Positions 1-10,158 are shown, counted from the stretch's first letter. The stretch is DNA of 64,000 nucleotides from Ashinkailepas kermadecensis (GCA_034440615.1 JAOTOM010003145.1:62001-126000); one strand, 5' to 3'. The notes: generated by a model not told the origin, from the sequence alone. A program made the numbers and translations.

Positions 1-74
1 TAATCCAGACCCACGTGAGTTTCGCCCACGCTCGAAATAATTCACAATGTCAAAAAATATCGCTCTGCACCGAC

Positions 75-284
75 CTTGAGAAGCCGGCACGTCCGGCCGT
101 CAGACACAACAGCTGCCCGAGCGGCTGCAGCTGGCCGCCGCCCGGTGACGTCACCAGTGACGTCATGTGGGCGACGGCGGACCGGGCCAGACTGACGGCG
201 GCGGCGGGCAGCAGGTCGGCGGTGACGTCACACTGGTCACAGAGCAGGCTGACCAGCCGGCACCGCCAGGCCGGGCAGGTAGCC
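75..284 (-). CDS. ATR: ATR-like gene, exon at left edge of window
   Basis: The exon is 210 bases (one carried base, 69 codons, two bases left over). It starts after an acceptor GCTCTCGACAG at 285 and ends CTCAAG|GTCGGT at 75. Joined to the exon at 1951 it gives LFPR-ATCPAWRCRLVSLL, which parallels ATR LFPRR...EWRTAVYNWAL. A helix (PAAAVSLARSAVAHMTSLVT) follows and fits the next HEAT repeat. The first 17 bases of the exon and the acceptor are repeated in a 46-bp tandem array to the right, so four near-identical acceptors exist. The gene continues off the left edge. Confidence 0.68.
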
Positions 285-454
285 CTGTCGAGAGCGGGGA
301 CAGGCGCAATGGTAGGCCGGGCAGGTAGCCCTGCCGAGAGCTAGGGCAGGCGCAATGGTAGGCCGGGCAGGTAGCCCTGTCGAGAGCGAGGGCAGGCGCA
401 ATGGTAGGCCGGGCAGGTAGCCCTGTCGAGAGCGGGGGGCAGGCGTAATGGTCG
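269..454. repeat. 46-bp tandem repeat, four copies, carrying a splice acceptor in each
   Basis: Units begin at 269, 315, 361 and 407 with an exact 46-bp period and a few substitutions. Read on the minus strand each unit contains a pyrimidine-rich stretch, CTCGACAG or a close variant, and then GGCTACCTGCCCGGCC, the start of the neighbouring ATR-like exon. The acceptor AG is therefore repeated at 285, 331, 377 and 423. Confidence 0.9.
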
Positions 455-782
455 GCGGGTACTTAGATCCGTGGAGCAGGGCGCTGGCGACATGTACTTC
501 ACTGACAGTCTATGCCATTTGCGTATGATTTTGTTATTAAAAAAAAAATATGTGATCAGAATTCTTGCTGGGGTGGCTTTATGAACCCGGGTTAAATTGC
601 TAAGGTGAGCTTGTTGCGTGATCCCTGGCCCCACCACCCGATCCATGAATTCCAGTTCAACGGCAGAATTTATACCGAAAGTTTAACGTGCCGTCAATGC
701 ACCGACACGGCCGCCCGGTAGCTCCTCCCCGGCCTTATCGGACTAGCTGCCAACTGACCCTCCCAGCCGGGGGCTAAATGCG

Positions 783-866
783 CGTGAAGCGATTCGAACC
801 CCGCGTTGCCTTTGCAGGGGAGAGCAGTGCAGGCCAGCGCTCAAACCAACTGAGCTACCGGGAGAA
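783..866 (-). other. tRNA-like sequence (probable SINE head or tRNA pseudogene)
   Basis: The minus strand reads CGGTAGCTCAGTTGGTTTGA (A-box-like) and about 50 bases later GGGGTTCGAATCGC (B-box-like). The stretch between them is longer than in a true tRNA and the acceptor arms do not pair well, so this is not called a functional tRNA. It lies in an intron of the ATR-like gene. Confidence 0.5.
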
Positions 867-1270
867 ATTGTAGATGTATAACTGAAAAGCACTGCCAAGT
901 GTGTCTGTGCGGGTGGAGGCGGGAGCGGCAGTTGGCATCGGCACGGACAAAGGACACTGCGTGCATACCGGACAACTTCCACCTCCACTCCCCTGGTTGA
1001 TGGAAAATAAGCGCATATGGTGAGAAATTGCCATCCACACAAAAAAACAATACGAAAGTCGTTCAACACATACGCTATCGCTGAGTTTGACTCAGTGAGA
1101 AACTAAGCTACCTATAGGTTCGGATAATACTCTTAAGTGCAGCAAGTGCAGGATAAGAAAGCCATCCACCCAATCAAGGTCCAGTTTGGAAACCGCCAAA
1201 TTCACCCCGCCCTCTCCCCACCTGTCGAACGCAAATTATGGCTGAGAATTTGGCAGTTGGCGGCGGCTGG

Positions 1271-1350
1271 GAACAGTGGAATAAGGCATGAAACAGTGGA
1301 ATAAGGCATGAAACAGTGGAATAAGGCATGAAACAGTGGAATAAGACATC
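1271..1350. repeat. 20-bp tandem repeat, four copies
   Basis: AACAGTGGAATAAGGCATGA starts at 1272, 1292, 1312 and 1332; the last copy has one change (GACAT). It is a simple local expansion in an intron. The rest of 455-1950 shows no coding exon. Confidence 0.9.
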
Positions 1351-1950
1351 AGAAAAACGCATGCCAATTAAACGGAATAAAGCTGGCTGCGACCTACTGC
1401 ATTATGGCTGCGGACCTACTGCATTATGCATAGCACATTGGTACTGCCAAAATGCGAGGGCGACAGCTAGTCATTCCAAAGCACAATGCAATGCCTGGAT
1501 GATTATCAGATTGTGCCAGGAAAAGCTTTATCAAAAAACCAGAGCGCGGAAGATGTTATTACAAGGTGCTACTTTAGCACGGACTGCTCAGGCGAAACAA
1601 AGATAAAACAATTTCAATGCGCGACTTGTCTGCCCCCAGCATTACGCAGATTCCTCGATGGTTCCACAGCAAATGGTTAACTGATACCTTCATCACTGCC
1701 TCCTATTCCAGTTATACAACAAACCAAGCATGTGGTGACAGGCGCTCAGAATGCTATAGCAACACACCATACTTAATCCTTGGCACATTGCTCGCATGCA
1801 TACATGTATGAATTCCTCCCACCAACATTTTTAATAACCTTATCCGTTATGTCTGAGCCCAAATGGCGACAATCGCTCCACGTTTCACCAGGTCCTCCAC
1901 ATTCCAGGCCGCATCCACGACATGCCAGCCTCTGGTTGTCTTCAGCTCAC

Positions 1951-2258
1951 CTTGGAAACAACACCACAACTTGTAAACAGCCAAGTGCCAAATCCGACGC
2001 GATCGCAGGCCCCAGTCGACTAATCGCAGACTCCAGCAGGTCCCTGACCTTGACCTCGCCCAAGGTCAACTTGAGGTCAAGCCAGTTGACCTCCGATCCC
2101 AGCCAGGGTAGCGACACGACGGCCACCAGCACCTCCCGCACAGAGCCATCTACCGGCCAGGCGGCTATGCACGCCACAGCTTCCAAAATTCGTCCATAGA
2201 TGGCAGGAAAGTCGTCCGCCCCGGATGTTTCCATGTTGGTCAACATGTGCACAGCACA
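1951..2258 (-). CDS. ATR: ATR-like gene, exon carrying the SLPW landmark
   Basis: A strong acceptor (TTTCCGTTTGCAG) at 2259-2271 opens a 308-base exon in phase 0. It ends CCAAG|GTGAGC at 1951, splitting an Arg codon after two bases. The peptide holds FPAIYGRILEAVACIAAWPV, then VLVAVVSLPWL and, at the end, LGCLQVVVLFP. In human ATR, as I recall it, the same order appears as IYDALIYMQV, LCGMLSLPW and CVFLLTLFPRR with similar spacing. This is the best single piece of evidence for the gene identity. It joins the exon at 284 so that the split codon becomes AGG (Arg), restoring the LFPR motif. Confidence 0.75.
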
Positions 2259-2552
2259 CTGCAAACGGAAACACAACTTGAAAACAATGTAGAAGCAACA
2301 TGCAGTTATTCAGATGAACACACCTCATAAATGATTGTCGTCAGAGCCAGCAGATGTTCAGTTGTATTATACAAACATACACTTGAAGGCAAGTATTATG
2401 ATGTGCATCAGAGCTTCAGTGAACACCAGTATCCGATGAACAAATATATCACTTGACATTGGCCCCACCCATCAAGGCAGTACCCCACTCCTCTCCATAA
2501 TATGGTCTGCTTCTGCCAACCCTTAGCCCGGCACAGCATTGTACTGCTCTTA

Positions 2553-2650
2553 ATGTCGCTACTCTTCGCCCGCGGCCAATCAGCGTGAGAGATTGGCGAC
2601 GCTGCATGACTCAACGGTCCACGTGTCATAAAAACCAATAACCAACCAAC
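2553..2650 (+). mobile_element. 5'-truncated tRNA-derived SINE with 11-bp target duplication
   Basis: The segment is the body and 3' tail of the SINE also found at 4195, 9999 and 21198 (minus there). It ends in the tail AATAACCAACCAAC and lacks the tRNA-like head. It is flanked by TACTGCTCTTA at 2542-2552 and 2651-2661. A truncated 5' end, an (AACC)n tail and a target duplication are the expected results of LINE-driven copying. The rest of 2662-3100 shows nothing recognised. Confidence 0.8.
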
Positions 2651-3126
2651 TACTGCTCTTACTGCAGTGAGCATTTGTAAGGAATCAAAAGGGCATCTAT
2701 TGTAGGGCTCACCACCTCGAAACTTCATTGCCATTACTGAGTGTTAAACTTGGTGAGTACACGCCGCCAAAACGTCCCACAGGATGCGAAAATGGCGAAA
2801 AGGTTCAACGCACATTGAACCCAATCTCCACCTTCATCCTATAACAAGGTGGTAACAGAAGGGGGACCTGAGCCATATTAGACCGACAACCAGTCTCCAA
2901 CTTCATATTTAGTCGGGTGGCATCTGTCAATTGAAATATTGCGTGCAAGAGGATACAAAAGGTGGAAAATTGTATATGCAACCATACATGATACATATTT
3001 TATGTAAGAACAAATATGAAGACATTGCCATAGGCTGCCAGACATGCAAATAAGACAAAGCAAAATATCTCAAAGATTTGAGAAGCCGTGTCACTAGGTG
3101 ACATTTCCACCCATGATGTCCGAATC

Positions 3127-3268
3127 AAGACATCCTGCCACCAGCACTGTACCAGTCATAGACATCTCTCCCCTCCACACGGCTTTGGAGTCAGGATGTC
3201 ACCAACAAGACATCCTGCCACCAGCACTGTACCAGTCATAGACATCTCTCCCCTCCACACGGCTTTGT
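3127..3268. repeat. 80-bp direct duplication
   Basis: About 62 bases beginning AAGACATCCTGCCACCAGCA at 3127 recur at 3207, separated by about 18 unrelated bases. The copies are nearly identical, so the duplication is recent. It lies just downstream of the exon donor at 3346. Confidence 0.85.
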
Positions 3269-3346
3269 GGCTCCACCCGGACATCCATATTTCGCAGCAC
3301 CAAGCACGAACTTTCGCTGCCAGTCACCACATGTGACGTCACTCAC

Positions 3347-3770
3347 CTTCGAAGCAACGGCGTCCAGCTGTTGTTGCGTCACTCGTGACGTGTCGTATGA
3401 CGTCACCAGCTTGGCTAGTCGTTGGGCGGAGGGAGTGCCGCTGGCAGCTGTTTGGCTGGCTGCCGGCCGGCCGGCAGCTGATTGGTTGGTTGCGGGTCCG
3501 CCGGCAGCTGATTGGTTGGTTGCGGGCCCGCCAGCAGCTGATTGGTTGGCCGTTGCCGGCCCGCCAGCGGCTGGTTGGTTGGCGTCTGACGAGCGGGTCG
3601 AGTTCAGCGACAGACCGTTGGTTGACGGTTGGTCTGTGGTCGAGAACGGGTGGTGTGCGGCCGGTGTGCCCTCCGCCCCATCGGCAGTCTGAAAACGCTC
3701 CAGCAGAAGTCGGTGACGGGCGGAGACGACGCGCCGCTCCAGGAGGCGGGTCACCGCCCGCGCCGCGAAC
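3347..3770 (-). CDS. ATR: ATR-like gene, exon with HEAT helix and low-complexity linker
   Basis: The open segment starts after a CCCTCAG acceptor (3771-3777) and ends AAG|GTGAGT, a perfect donor, at 3347. It is 424 bases: one carried base, then 141 codons. The N-terminal part (AARAVTRLLERR...HRLLLERF) resembles the ATR helix before its disordered insertion. The middle, about 90 residues, is Pro/Ala/Thr/Gly-rich with 11-13-residue repeats of the type NQSAAGGPAT, encoded by tandem units of about 36 bp. The end (AQRLAKLVTSYDTS...LDAVASK) may be the helix after the ATR linker. The low-complexity repeat is probably poorly conserved and length-variable. The acceptor choice is the least certain point. 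Confidence 0.6.
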
Positions 3771-3989
3771 CTGAGGGTCACGGGGTCAGATGAGGTCATC
3801 TACGCCACTGCCCGCATGGGAAGTCTGAGGGTCACGGTGGCAAACGAGGTCATCTGTGGCACCGTTCTCCGGTTGGCTCTGAAGGTCATGCGGTCATACT
3901 AGGTTGTCTGGGTCACTTTGTGCTAGACAACCTTTGCGACAGAGGTGTTCATCATTATTTTATGTCTGGATCTTTATCCCCTTGGTGGT

Positions 3990-5684
3990 AATGAGACATG
4001 GCATGCATCAGTAAACCCCATGACTGGCAAATGCATGCATAGGCACAACCCATGACTAGTAAAGACATGCATCGACAACCCGTAGCTAGTAAAGGCACGC
4101 ATTAGCAGCCCATGACTGGCAAAGGCATGCATCAGCACATCCCATGACTAGTAAAGGTATGGACCGGCACAACCCATGACTATCAGCCCAGTCTATGGTT
4201 GGTTGGTTGGTTATTGGTTTTACGACACGTCGACCGTTGAGTCATATAGCGTCGCCAATCTCTCACGCCGATTGGTCGCGGGCGAAGAGCAGCGACAGGT
4301 GAGACTCGAACCCACAATCTTTCGATTGTGAGACGAGCATCTTACCCCTAGACCACTCGTCCCCCAGCCCAGCCTGCAAGCAAAGCCTACAAGCAAAGGC
4401 ATGCATATGCACAACACATGACCAACAAAGGCATGCATTGGCACAACCTCTGACTAGTAAAGACATGCATCGACAACCTGTAACTAGTAAATGTGAGCAT
4501 TGGCAACACATGACTAGCGAAGGCATGCATTGGCACAACCCATGACTAGTAAAGGCATGTATTGACACAACCCATGACTAGTAAAGGCATGTATTGGCAC
4601 AACCCATGACTAGTAAAGGCATGTATTGGCACAACCCATGACTAGTAAAGGCATGTATTGGCACAACCCATGACTAGTAAAGGCATGTATTGACACAACC
4701 CATGACTAGTAAAGGCATGCATTGGCACAACCCATGACTAGTAAAGGCATGTATTGACACAACCCATGACTAGTAAAGGCATGCATTGGCACAACCCATG
4801 ACTAGTAAAGGCATGTATTGGCACAACCCATGACTAGTAAAGGCATGTATTGACACAACCCATGACTAGTAAAGGCATGTATTGGCACAACCCATGACTA
4901 GTAAAGGCATGCATTGGCACAACCCATGACTAGTAAAGGCATGTATTGACACAACCCATGACTAGTAAAGGCATGTATTGACACAACCCATGACTAGTAA
5001 AGGCATGTATTGACACAACCCATGACTAGTAAAGGCATGTATTGACACAACCCATGACTAGTAAAGGCATGTATTGGCACAACCCATGACTAGTAAAGGC
5101 ATGTATTGACACAACCCATGACTAGTAAAGGCATGTATTGGCACAACCCATGACTAGTAAAGGCATGTATTGACACAACCCATGACTAGTAAAGGCATGT
5201 ATTGGCACAACCCATGACTAGTAAAGGCATGTATTGGCACAACCCATGACTAGTAAAGGCATGTATTGACACAACCCATGACTAGTAAAGGCATGTATTG
5301 ACACAACCCATGACTAGTAAAGGCATGTATTGACACAACCCATGACTAGTAAAGGCATGCATTGGCACAACCCATGACTAGTAAAGGCATGTATTGACAC
5401 AACCCATGACTAGTAAAGGCATGTATTGACACAACCCATGACTAGTAAAGGCATGTATTGACACAACCCATGACTAGTAAAGGCATGTATTGACACAACC
5501 CATGACTAGTAAAGGCATGCATTGGCACAACCCATGACTAGTAAAGGCATGTATTGGCACAACCCATGACTAGTAAAGGCATGTATTGGCACAACCCATG
5601 ACTAGTAAAGGCATGTATTGGCACAACCCATGACTAGTAAAGGCATGTATTGGCACAGCCCATGACTAGTAAAGGCATGCGAAG
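3990..5684. repeat. 32-bp minisatellite, about 37 regular copies plus degenerate copies on the left
   Basis: From about 4504 to 5684 a 32-bp unit containing ACAACCCATGACTAGTAAAG repeats almost without change. Two positions vary from unit to unit: ATTGG or ATTGA, and CATGT or CATGC. Degenerate units run from about 3990 to 4180 and 4385 to 4500, on both sides of a SINE that inserted into the array. The array lies in the ATR-like gene intron where exons appear to be missing. Confidence 0.95.
4195..4365 (-). mobile_element. Full-length tRNA-derived SINE
   Basis: On the minus strand the element starts GGGGGACGAGTGGTCTAGGG, with an A box (TGGTCTAGGGGTA) and a B box (GGGTTCGAGTCTC) typical of a Pol III promoter in a tRNA-derived head. 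A body of about 90 bases follows, then a tail of AACC repeats. Flanks are AGCCCAGTCT (4185-4194) and AGCCCAGCCT (4366-4375), a target duplication with one mismatch. It splits the 32-bp minisatellite and so is younger than part of it. Confidence 0.85.
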
Positions 5685-6107
5685 CATGATGCAGACGACC
5701 GCGAGTGAGCGTCGCAAGCTTTGTTTTGCATTGTTAGTTCTATATGTCTGGAGCCTGGAGAGACGTTCCACCAGCTTTGCCGCCAGGTGGGCAGGCAGGA
5801 AACAACCTCCAGACGGCTGAAGTCCAGTGGCTGCGATTGTTCTTATTTGGTTGGTGCCCATTCCCCATCCAGGATATATTATTCCTCTCTGATTTTCTTT
5901 ATTAAATTTAAGTTTCAGTACTGTCATTGGAGTGGATATTGGGCTCGGTATATGTGTGCAAAATGGGATCTGCCCAATCAAATCAAATGGCATATGCACC
6001 AACATTTTAAGTATCTTGCCTGATATCTCAGAAACTGTAAACATTGTGCATTTTAACATGGTATGAACAATGTAATATTTCACAATATTTTGGAATATAC
6101 TTCACAT
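5685..6107. other. Intron sequence, no exon recognised
   Basis: A minus-strand open stretch around 5690-5850 was read as a possible missing ATR exon. It lacks a convincing acceptor and shows no ATR landmark. Nothing else was recognised here. Confidence 0.5.
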
Positions 6108-6109
6108 GT

Positions 6110-6142
<33 letters not shown>
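6108..6142. repeat. (CA)n(TA)n microsatellite
   Basis: A run of CA dinucleotides passes directly into TA dinucleotides just left of the 115-bp array. Confidence 0.9.
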
Positions 6143-6151
6143 ATTTGGACC

Positions 6152-6731
6152 CTTCCACCTGTCATATGGAGGCTAACACACGTGAGCCGCTTGGCTTCAG
6201 TACAATGCAGCAGCACTCACGGACAACAGTCGGTGGGCCACAGCCGGCCCAGTGACGTCACGACCGTGTCCACCTGTCATATGGAGGCTAACACACGTGA
6301 GCCGCTTGGCTTCAGTACAATGCAGCAACACTCACGGACAACAGTCGGTGGGCCACAGCCGGCCCAGTGACGTCACGACCGTGTCCACCTGTCATATGGA
6401 GGCTAACACACGTGAGCCGCTTGGCTTCAGTACAATGCAGCAGCACTCACGGACAACAGTCGGTGGGCCACAGCCGGCCCAGTGACGTCACGACCGTGTC
6501 CACCTGTCATATGGAGGCTAACACATGAGCCGCTTGGCTTCAGTACAATGCAGCAGCACTCACGGACAACAGTCGGTGGGCCACAGCCGGCCCAGTGACG
6601 TCACGACCGTGTCCACCTGTCATATGGAGGCTAACACACGTGAGCCGCTTGGCTTCAGTACAATGCAGCAGCACTCACGGACAACAGTCGGTGGGCCACA
6701 GCCGGCCCAGTGACGTCACGACCGTGTCCAC
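6152..6731. repeat. 115-bp tandem array starting exactly at a splice donor
   Basis: Five units of 115 bp (one is 113) begin at 6156, 6271, 6386, 6501 and 6614 on the plus strand. On the minus strand each unit runs from GTGGACACGG to CCATATGACAG, so it starts GT and ends AG. The first unit follows the last base of the ATR-like exon (GGCCAG|GTGG at 6732/6731). Units are nearly identical, so the expansion is recent. Confidence 0.93.
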
Positions 6732-6833
6732 CTGGCCGCCGGCCAGCACCAGCAGCCCGGTGACGTCGTCGGCCAGCAGGAACTCGACCACACCGCGCCG
6801 GAAGTGGCCAGCGTCCGGCGTGGCCGGCAGCGT
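6732..6833 (-). CDS. ATR: ATR-like gene, third recognised coding exon (short)
   Basis: An acceptor (TTTTGTCGCAG) at 6834-6844 opens a 102-base segment of 34 codons ending GGCCAG|GTGGAC at 6732. Both borders are phase 0, so it follows the preceding exon in frame. The peptide contains FRRGVVEFLLADDVTGLLVL, an amphipathic helix pair compatible with a HEAT repeat, but too short to match to ATR with confidence. The intron begins directly with the first base of a 115-bp tandem repeat array, and every unit of that array starts GTG and ends CAG. The next recognised exon (3770) needs two bases carried over from its predecessor, while this one ends in phase 0, so at least one exon is missing between them. 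Confidence 0.55.
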
Positions 6834-6844
6834 CTGCGACAAAA

Positions 6845-7461
6845 CGTAGGACGGAGTTCACTGGGGAGAACACGCCCCACCCTGTATCTTACGATCCACG
6901 ATGTAATGTAGTCATGATATGTATGTAAATTCGCAAGCAGGCACGTGGGCTCGAATGATCAAGCACTGGCCAAGGTGCCCTAAAGCCCAAACAACAACAG
7001 CAATAGCAAACAGGCGCGTAGTACCTCATTACAGGTGAACTAGGACACTGGGAGTAACAACCCACACAATGCCACGTTGCCAACAATTATCCACAAATCC
7101 AGCGGTACAGGGCATAAATCCGATCATACCCAGGAACATGATATTCAGATCTGAAAGCTCCAGTTGATTCAGACGGCATGACCGCTCGCCCACATGAAGT
7201 CGCTCCGTTCTGGCAAGGCAGGTTCGGGCCACGAGCCGCGTCCGCAAACATTGTCTCTGGCCGGGATGACGAGCTGGCTGCTGGCCGAACGCGGTGCGGG
7301 ACGGTGATGCGGGCGCGTCCACGTCCGGACCGTTGATGGCACGCCAAGCGTTATCGGTATCGGTATCGGTACCGGTCACCGGTAGGACCAGCACGTCCCG
7401 GCAGCGAGGGCCGGCCCTTCCAGGTCAACAAGCATAAATACTCACGGCGACAAAACGCGAA
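6845..7461. other. Intron between recognised ATR-like exons
   Basis: The interval is GC-rich from about 7180 and open in several frames, but has no exon with both splice borders that I could support. A short GGTATC/GGTACC microrepeat lies near 7352-7384. Confidence 0.45.
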
Positions 7462-7556
7462 CCGGCGCGGGCTCCGGATCGAGCCTCCGCGAGCTACCTT
7501 CGACACGGCCGGCGCGGGCTCCGGATCGAGCCTCCGCGAGCTACCTTCGACACGGC
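7462..7556. repeat. 47-bp tandem duplication spanning a splice donor
   Basis: GGCGCGGGCTCCGGATCGAG begins at 7464 and again at 7511, period 47, with the following bases through CTACCTTCGACACGG identical in both copies. CTAC on this strand is the GTAG donor of the exon 7545-7724, so a second perfect AAG|GTAGCT lies at 7498/7497. Confidence 0.9.
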
Positions 7557-7724
7557 CGGCAGCCACGTTTCGCCGAGCGGCCGCAGCACGGCGCCACCGG
7601 CGGTCGTCAGCTGCTGCAGTGATGTCATCCAGACGTCGGTGACGTCAGCGGCCAACAGGAGCGGGTCCCGCGCGTGGAGCGAGCGCAGTAGGCGCAGCGC
7701 GAACGACGTCGCTCGCCCCCGAGT
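7545..7724 (-). CDS. ATR: ATR-like gene, second recognised coding exon
   Basis: On the minus strand a pyrimidine-rich acceptor (CTCTCCTCCAG) at 7725-7735 precedes a 180-base open segment that ends AAG|GTAGCT at 7545. It is 60 codons, phase 0 at both ends, so it joins the first exon in frame. The peptide has SFALRLLRSLHARDPLLLAA followed by a helix around VWMTSLQQLTT. This resembles the ATR helix-turn-helix reading ICSLLFLFKSKSP...LLQLFEDL, a HEAT repeat. The donor sits inside a 47-bp tandem duplication (7462-7556), so an identical donor copy occurs 47 bases downstream. Using that copy would shift the frame. Confidence 0.7.
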
Positions 7725-9364
7725 CTGGAGGAGAGTTAGGTTAAGTTTGCTTATAACCTATTTAACCTACCACAATGTGGCATAAATGTTCAGGGAATTT
7801 TTAATTGGCAAGTTCTTAAGATAAGCAAATACACTGCGCCATGTTATGTTAATCAGCATCGTGTTGTGTTAATTCGTTATTTGGGTTTTAGTGCGCGTCG
7901 ACTGTTGTGGTCATTTTGCGCCAAAAACTTCGTGTTGTGAATTCCTGCATCATGCGACTTGTCACACAATACATTTTGCTTTCTTATAATTGTTATATGC
8001 TCTTTGTGCTATGTAAATTTACTTTGTCTAAACATTGGGTAAGGTGCATTAAATTGAAGGGAAAGTCATATCCTGCAAAGTAAACTATGGTCAATGTTAC
8101 TGCATCTGTGCTGGATGTCCAAATTTGAGTGGTAGAGTTGAAGCGACTGTTCTCTTTAAAAAAAAGAAAAAAAGAACTGCATTTTGGTGTCCATGTTACT
8201 TTAACATGAAATGAACAAGCACAATACTGTACACCACTGATTTGTGTTAAACTGCTGGCAAATGAATTTGTTAGTTAGTTATTTGGGCTTTGGGGCGCTT
8301 CGACCAGAATTGATTATTCGCGCCCACGATCATTTCATGACAAATGAAGATGTTATTGTTTTTCGCAAAGCACTTAGCATGATAATATACGCGGTGTCTA
8401 ACTTACATTGGTTGGAGAAGCCCAAACAACCCTTGCCCCTCCAAATATGTGCCCCAATTCCCAACGAAATATCATGACTCTCCAAATGAACAAATTGAAA
8501 TGCAATTCAACAGCAAATATACAGTACTTGTCCTAGCTGAGGCATTACCAAAAAAAAACACGTCAAGATTGCAATAAGTCATGAATGTGCACTCAGAAAG
8601 TTACATATGAAAAAGCAAAGCAACTTCCCAGAAATTGCATACTTCCGAATGGGATTCAAAAATCATGACCAAACTATCAGTCGATGTTGCTTATAAAACT
8701 CATCCAGATACCAAGCATGTCAGCAAAACATGCAGATTGCCTCTCAATTAGCTCAACATGTCTGCCAGCCATCAATTACAAATAAGTTATCATCACCACG
8801 TTCGCTGTGAGGCCTCCATGTGACAACTGCCCCTGGGAGCTGTAAGGTATTATTGGGTTTTCCGTAGTTATTCGTGGGTAGGATCGGTTCAACTGCATTG
8901 GTTAGTTAGCTGGTTATTGGGGTTTTCAGGGCGCATCGACTGCAGTGGTCATGCAGCGCCCATAACATCGTCAGACATACCGAAGCATACAGGCGGAAAC
9001 TAGTCGAGACGACGTAGTACGGAGTCCGTTATCAAAACCGATGCGGTCAAATCGTATAGTAGAACCATCCAGGTTGTAACACATGACATATACACAACAT
9101 GATATTAGTGATGCATTGACACCATGAAAACTTGATTCAGCTTCATTGACAGCAACTCTTTAGTATGATCTGATATATTGTACTAGTCTTGGCATTGACA
9201 TTGCATCCATATTAATTAAGAGCTATAAGTTTGAGCACCGGAACACCAATCTTGAGATGAATATGAAATGAATGAACTTCGTGCGATTTTAACCAACTTA
9301 ACATGGAATTGTACATGTTGTTCATGACCGGTATATCAAAGATCAGACCTTAGGCTTTCCAAGC
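7725..9364. other. First intron of the ATR-like gene, left half
   Basis: AT-rich intron sequence with no exon. Short segments at about 7871, 8270 and 8905 share a tail-like motif (TTAGTTAGTTATTTGGGCTT, then GGGCGCATCGAC-like bases). They look like truncated tails of a second SINE family in minus orientation. Confidence 0.5.
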
Positions 9365-9860
9365 ATGCACCGGATAGCTTCTCCATCTACTCCGCTGAAG
9401 TACTGTCCATTCTGGCCAATATCTCCATTATCGTGGGGCATAAAGCTAGAAACGTAGTAATTTGCTCAGATATCAAATCCGTGCTTCAGTCAATTAGGAA
9501 TACACACGACTGTCCACATCCAGGCATTGACGGGATCCAACAAGTCCTGGCCCATAACGTAAACAAGAACTTTCCCTTCCTCTGGATACAGGGTCACGCC
9601 AACATCCCAGGAAAGAACTGGTTGCACAAAACTAACACAGTTTCGATTAGAGGGTGACCAACACACAACACCTCACTGAGACACCTGCAACACTACGTTA
9701 AGCATAGGCCACATCATGCTAGACTGCAGTAGCTTTAGCTCTCAAAGACAGCCACTGAAGGCATTCTGCCAAAGAAATGGTATCACCCTATCGCTTCCAC
9801 CGCTTCTCGGTGACAAACACCGAGAACTCCTCCTTTGAATATATGTACGCCACAAAACTA
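9365..9860 (+). pseudogene. LINE fragment: RNase H and C-terminal end
   Basis: The plus strand translates from about 9383 as SIYSAEVLSILANI, then NVVICSDIKSVLQSIRN and FPFLWIQGHANIPG. This is the order of an RNase H domain of I/Jockey-type LINEs, with a catalytic-type Glu in the AEV motif and Asp in SDIKS. The reading frame stops at 9655. The following bases, about 9700-9830, still encode a degenerate tail with HIMLDC and LPPLLGDKH. There is no reverse transcriptase nearby, so this is an isolated 3' piece in the ATR-like intron. Confidence 0.7.
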
Positions 9861-9998
9861 GCCGAGCACTGTAGACACCACACCACCAACACTCACTTCA
9901 ACACGCAATGCATGCGCGCAAAACACTCGTAGAAAACACGTAAATAGCCATCCCCGAATGGCGTCGGACCTGCATGAGCCGAATTGCTTTCCAATTAG

Positions 9999-10158
9999 GT
10001 TGGTTATTGGTTTTACGACACGTCGACCGTTGAGTCATGTAGCGTCGCCAATCTCTCACGCCGATTGGTCGCGGGCGAAGAGTAGCGACAGGTGAGACTC
10101 GAACCCACAACCTTTCGATTGTGAGACGAGCATCTTACCCCTAGACCACTCGTCCCCA
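9999..10158 (-). mobile_element. Full-length tRNA-derived SINE with perfect 13-bp target duplication
   Basis: It belongs to the same family as the copy at 4195. The minus strand starts TGGGGACGAGTGGTCTAGGG, has A and B boxes, and ends CGTAAAACCAATAACCAAC. GCTTTCCAATTAG flanks it at 9986-9998 and 10159-10171. The perfect duplication implies a recent insertion. Neighbouring intron sequence (10172-10935) shows nothing else except an AC microsatellite near 10703. Confidence 0.9.

Noticed and set aside
783..866. Functional tRNA gene
   Set aside because: A and B boxes are present but arm pairing and spacing are poor; more likely SINE-derived.
4504..5684. CRISPR array
   Set aside because: The 32-bp unit repeats without unique spacers, in a eukaryotic intron.
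5634..6083. 149-codon minus frame as a missing ATR exon
   Set aside because: No convincing acceptor, no ATR landmark, and it runs into the minisatellite.
6044..6849. Plus-strand repeated ORFs (PVIWRLTHVSRLASVQ...)
   Set aside because: They are translations of the 115-bp array; the period shifts frame from unit to unit.
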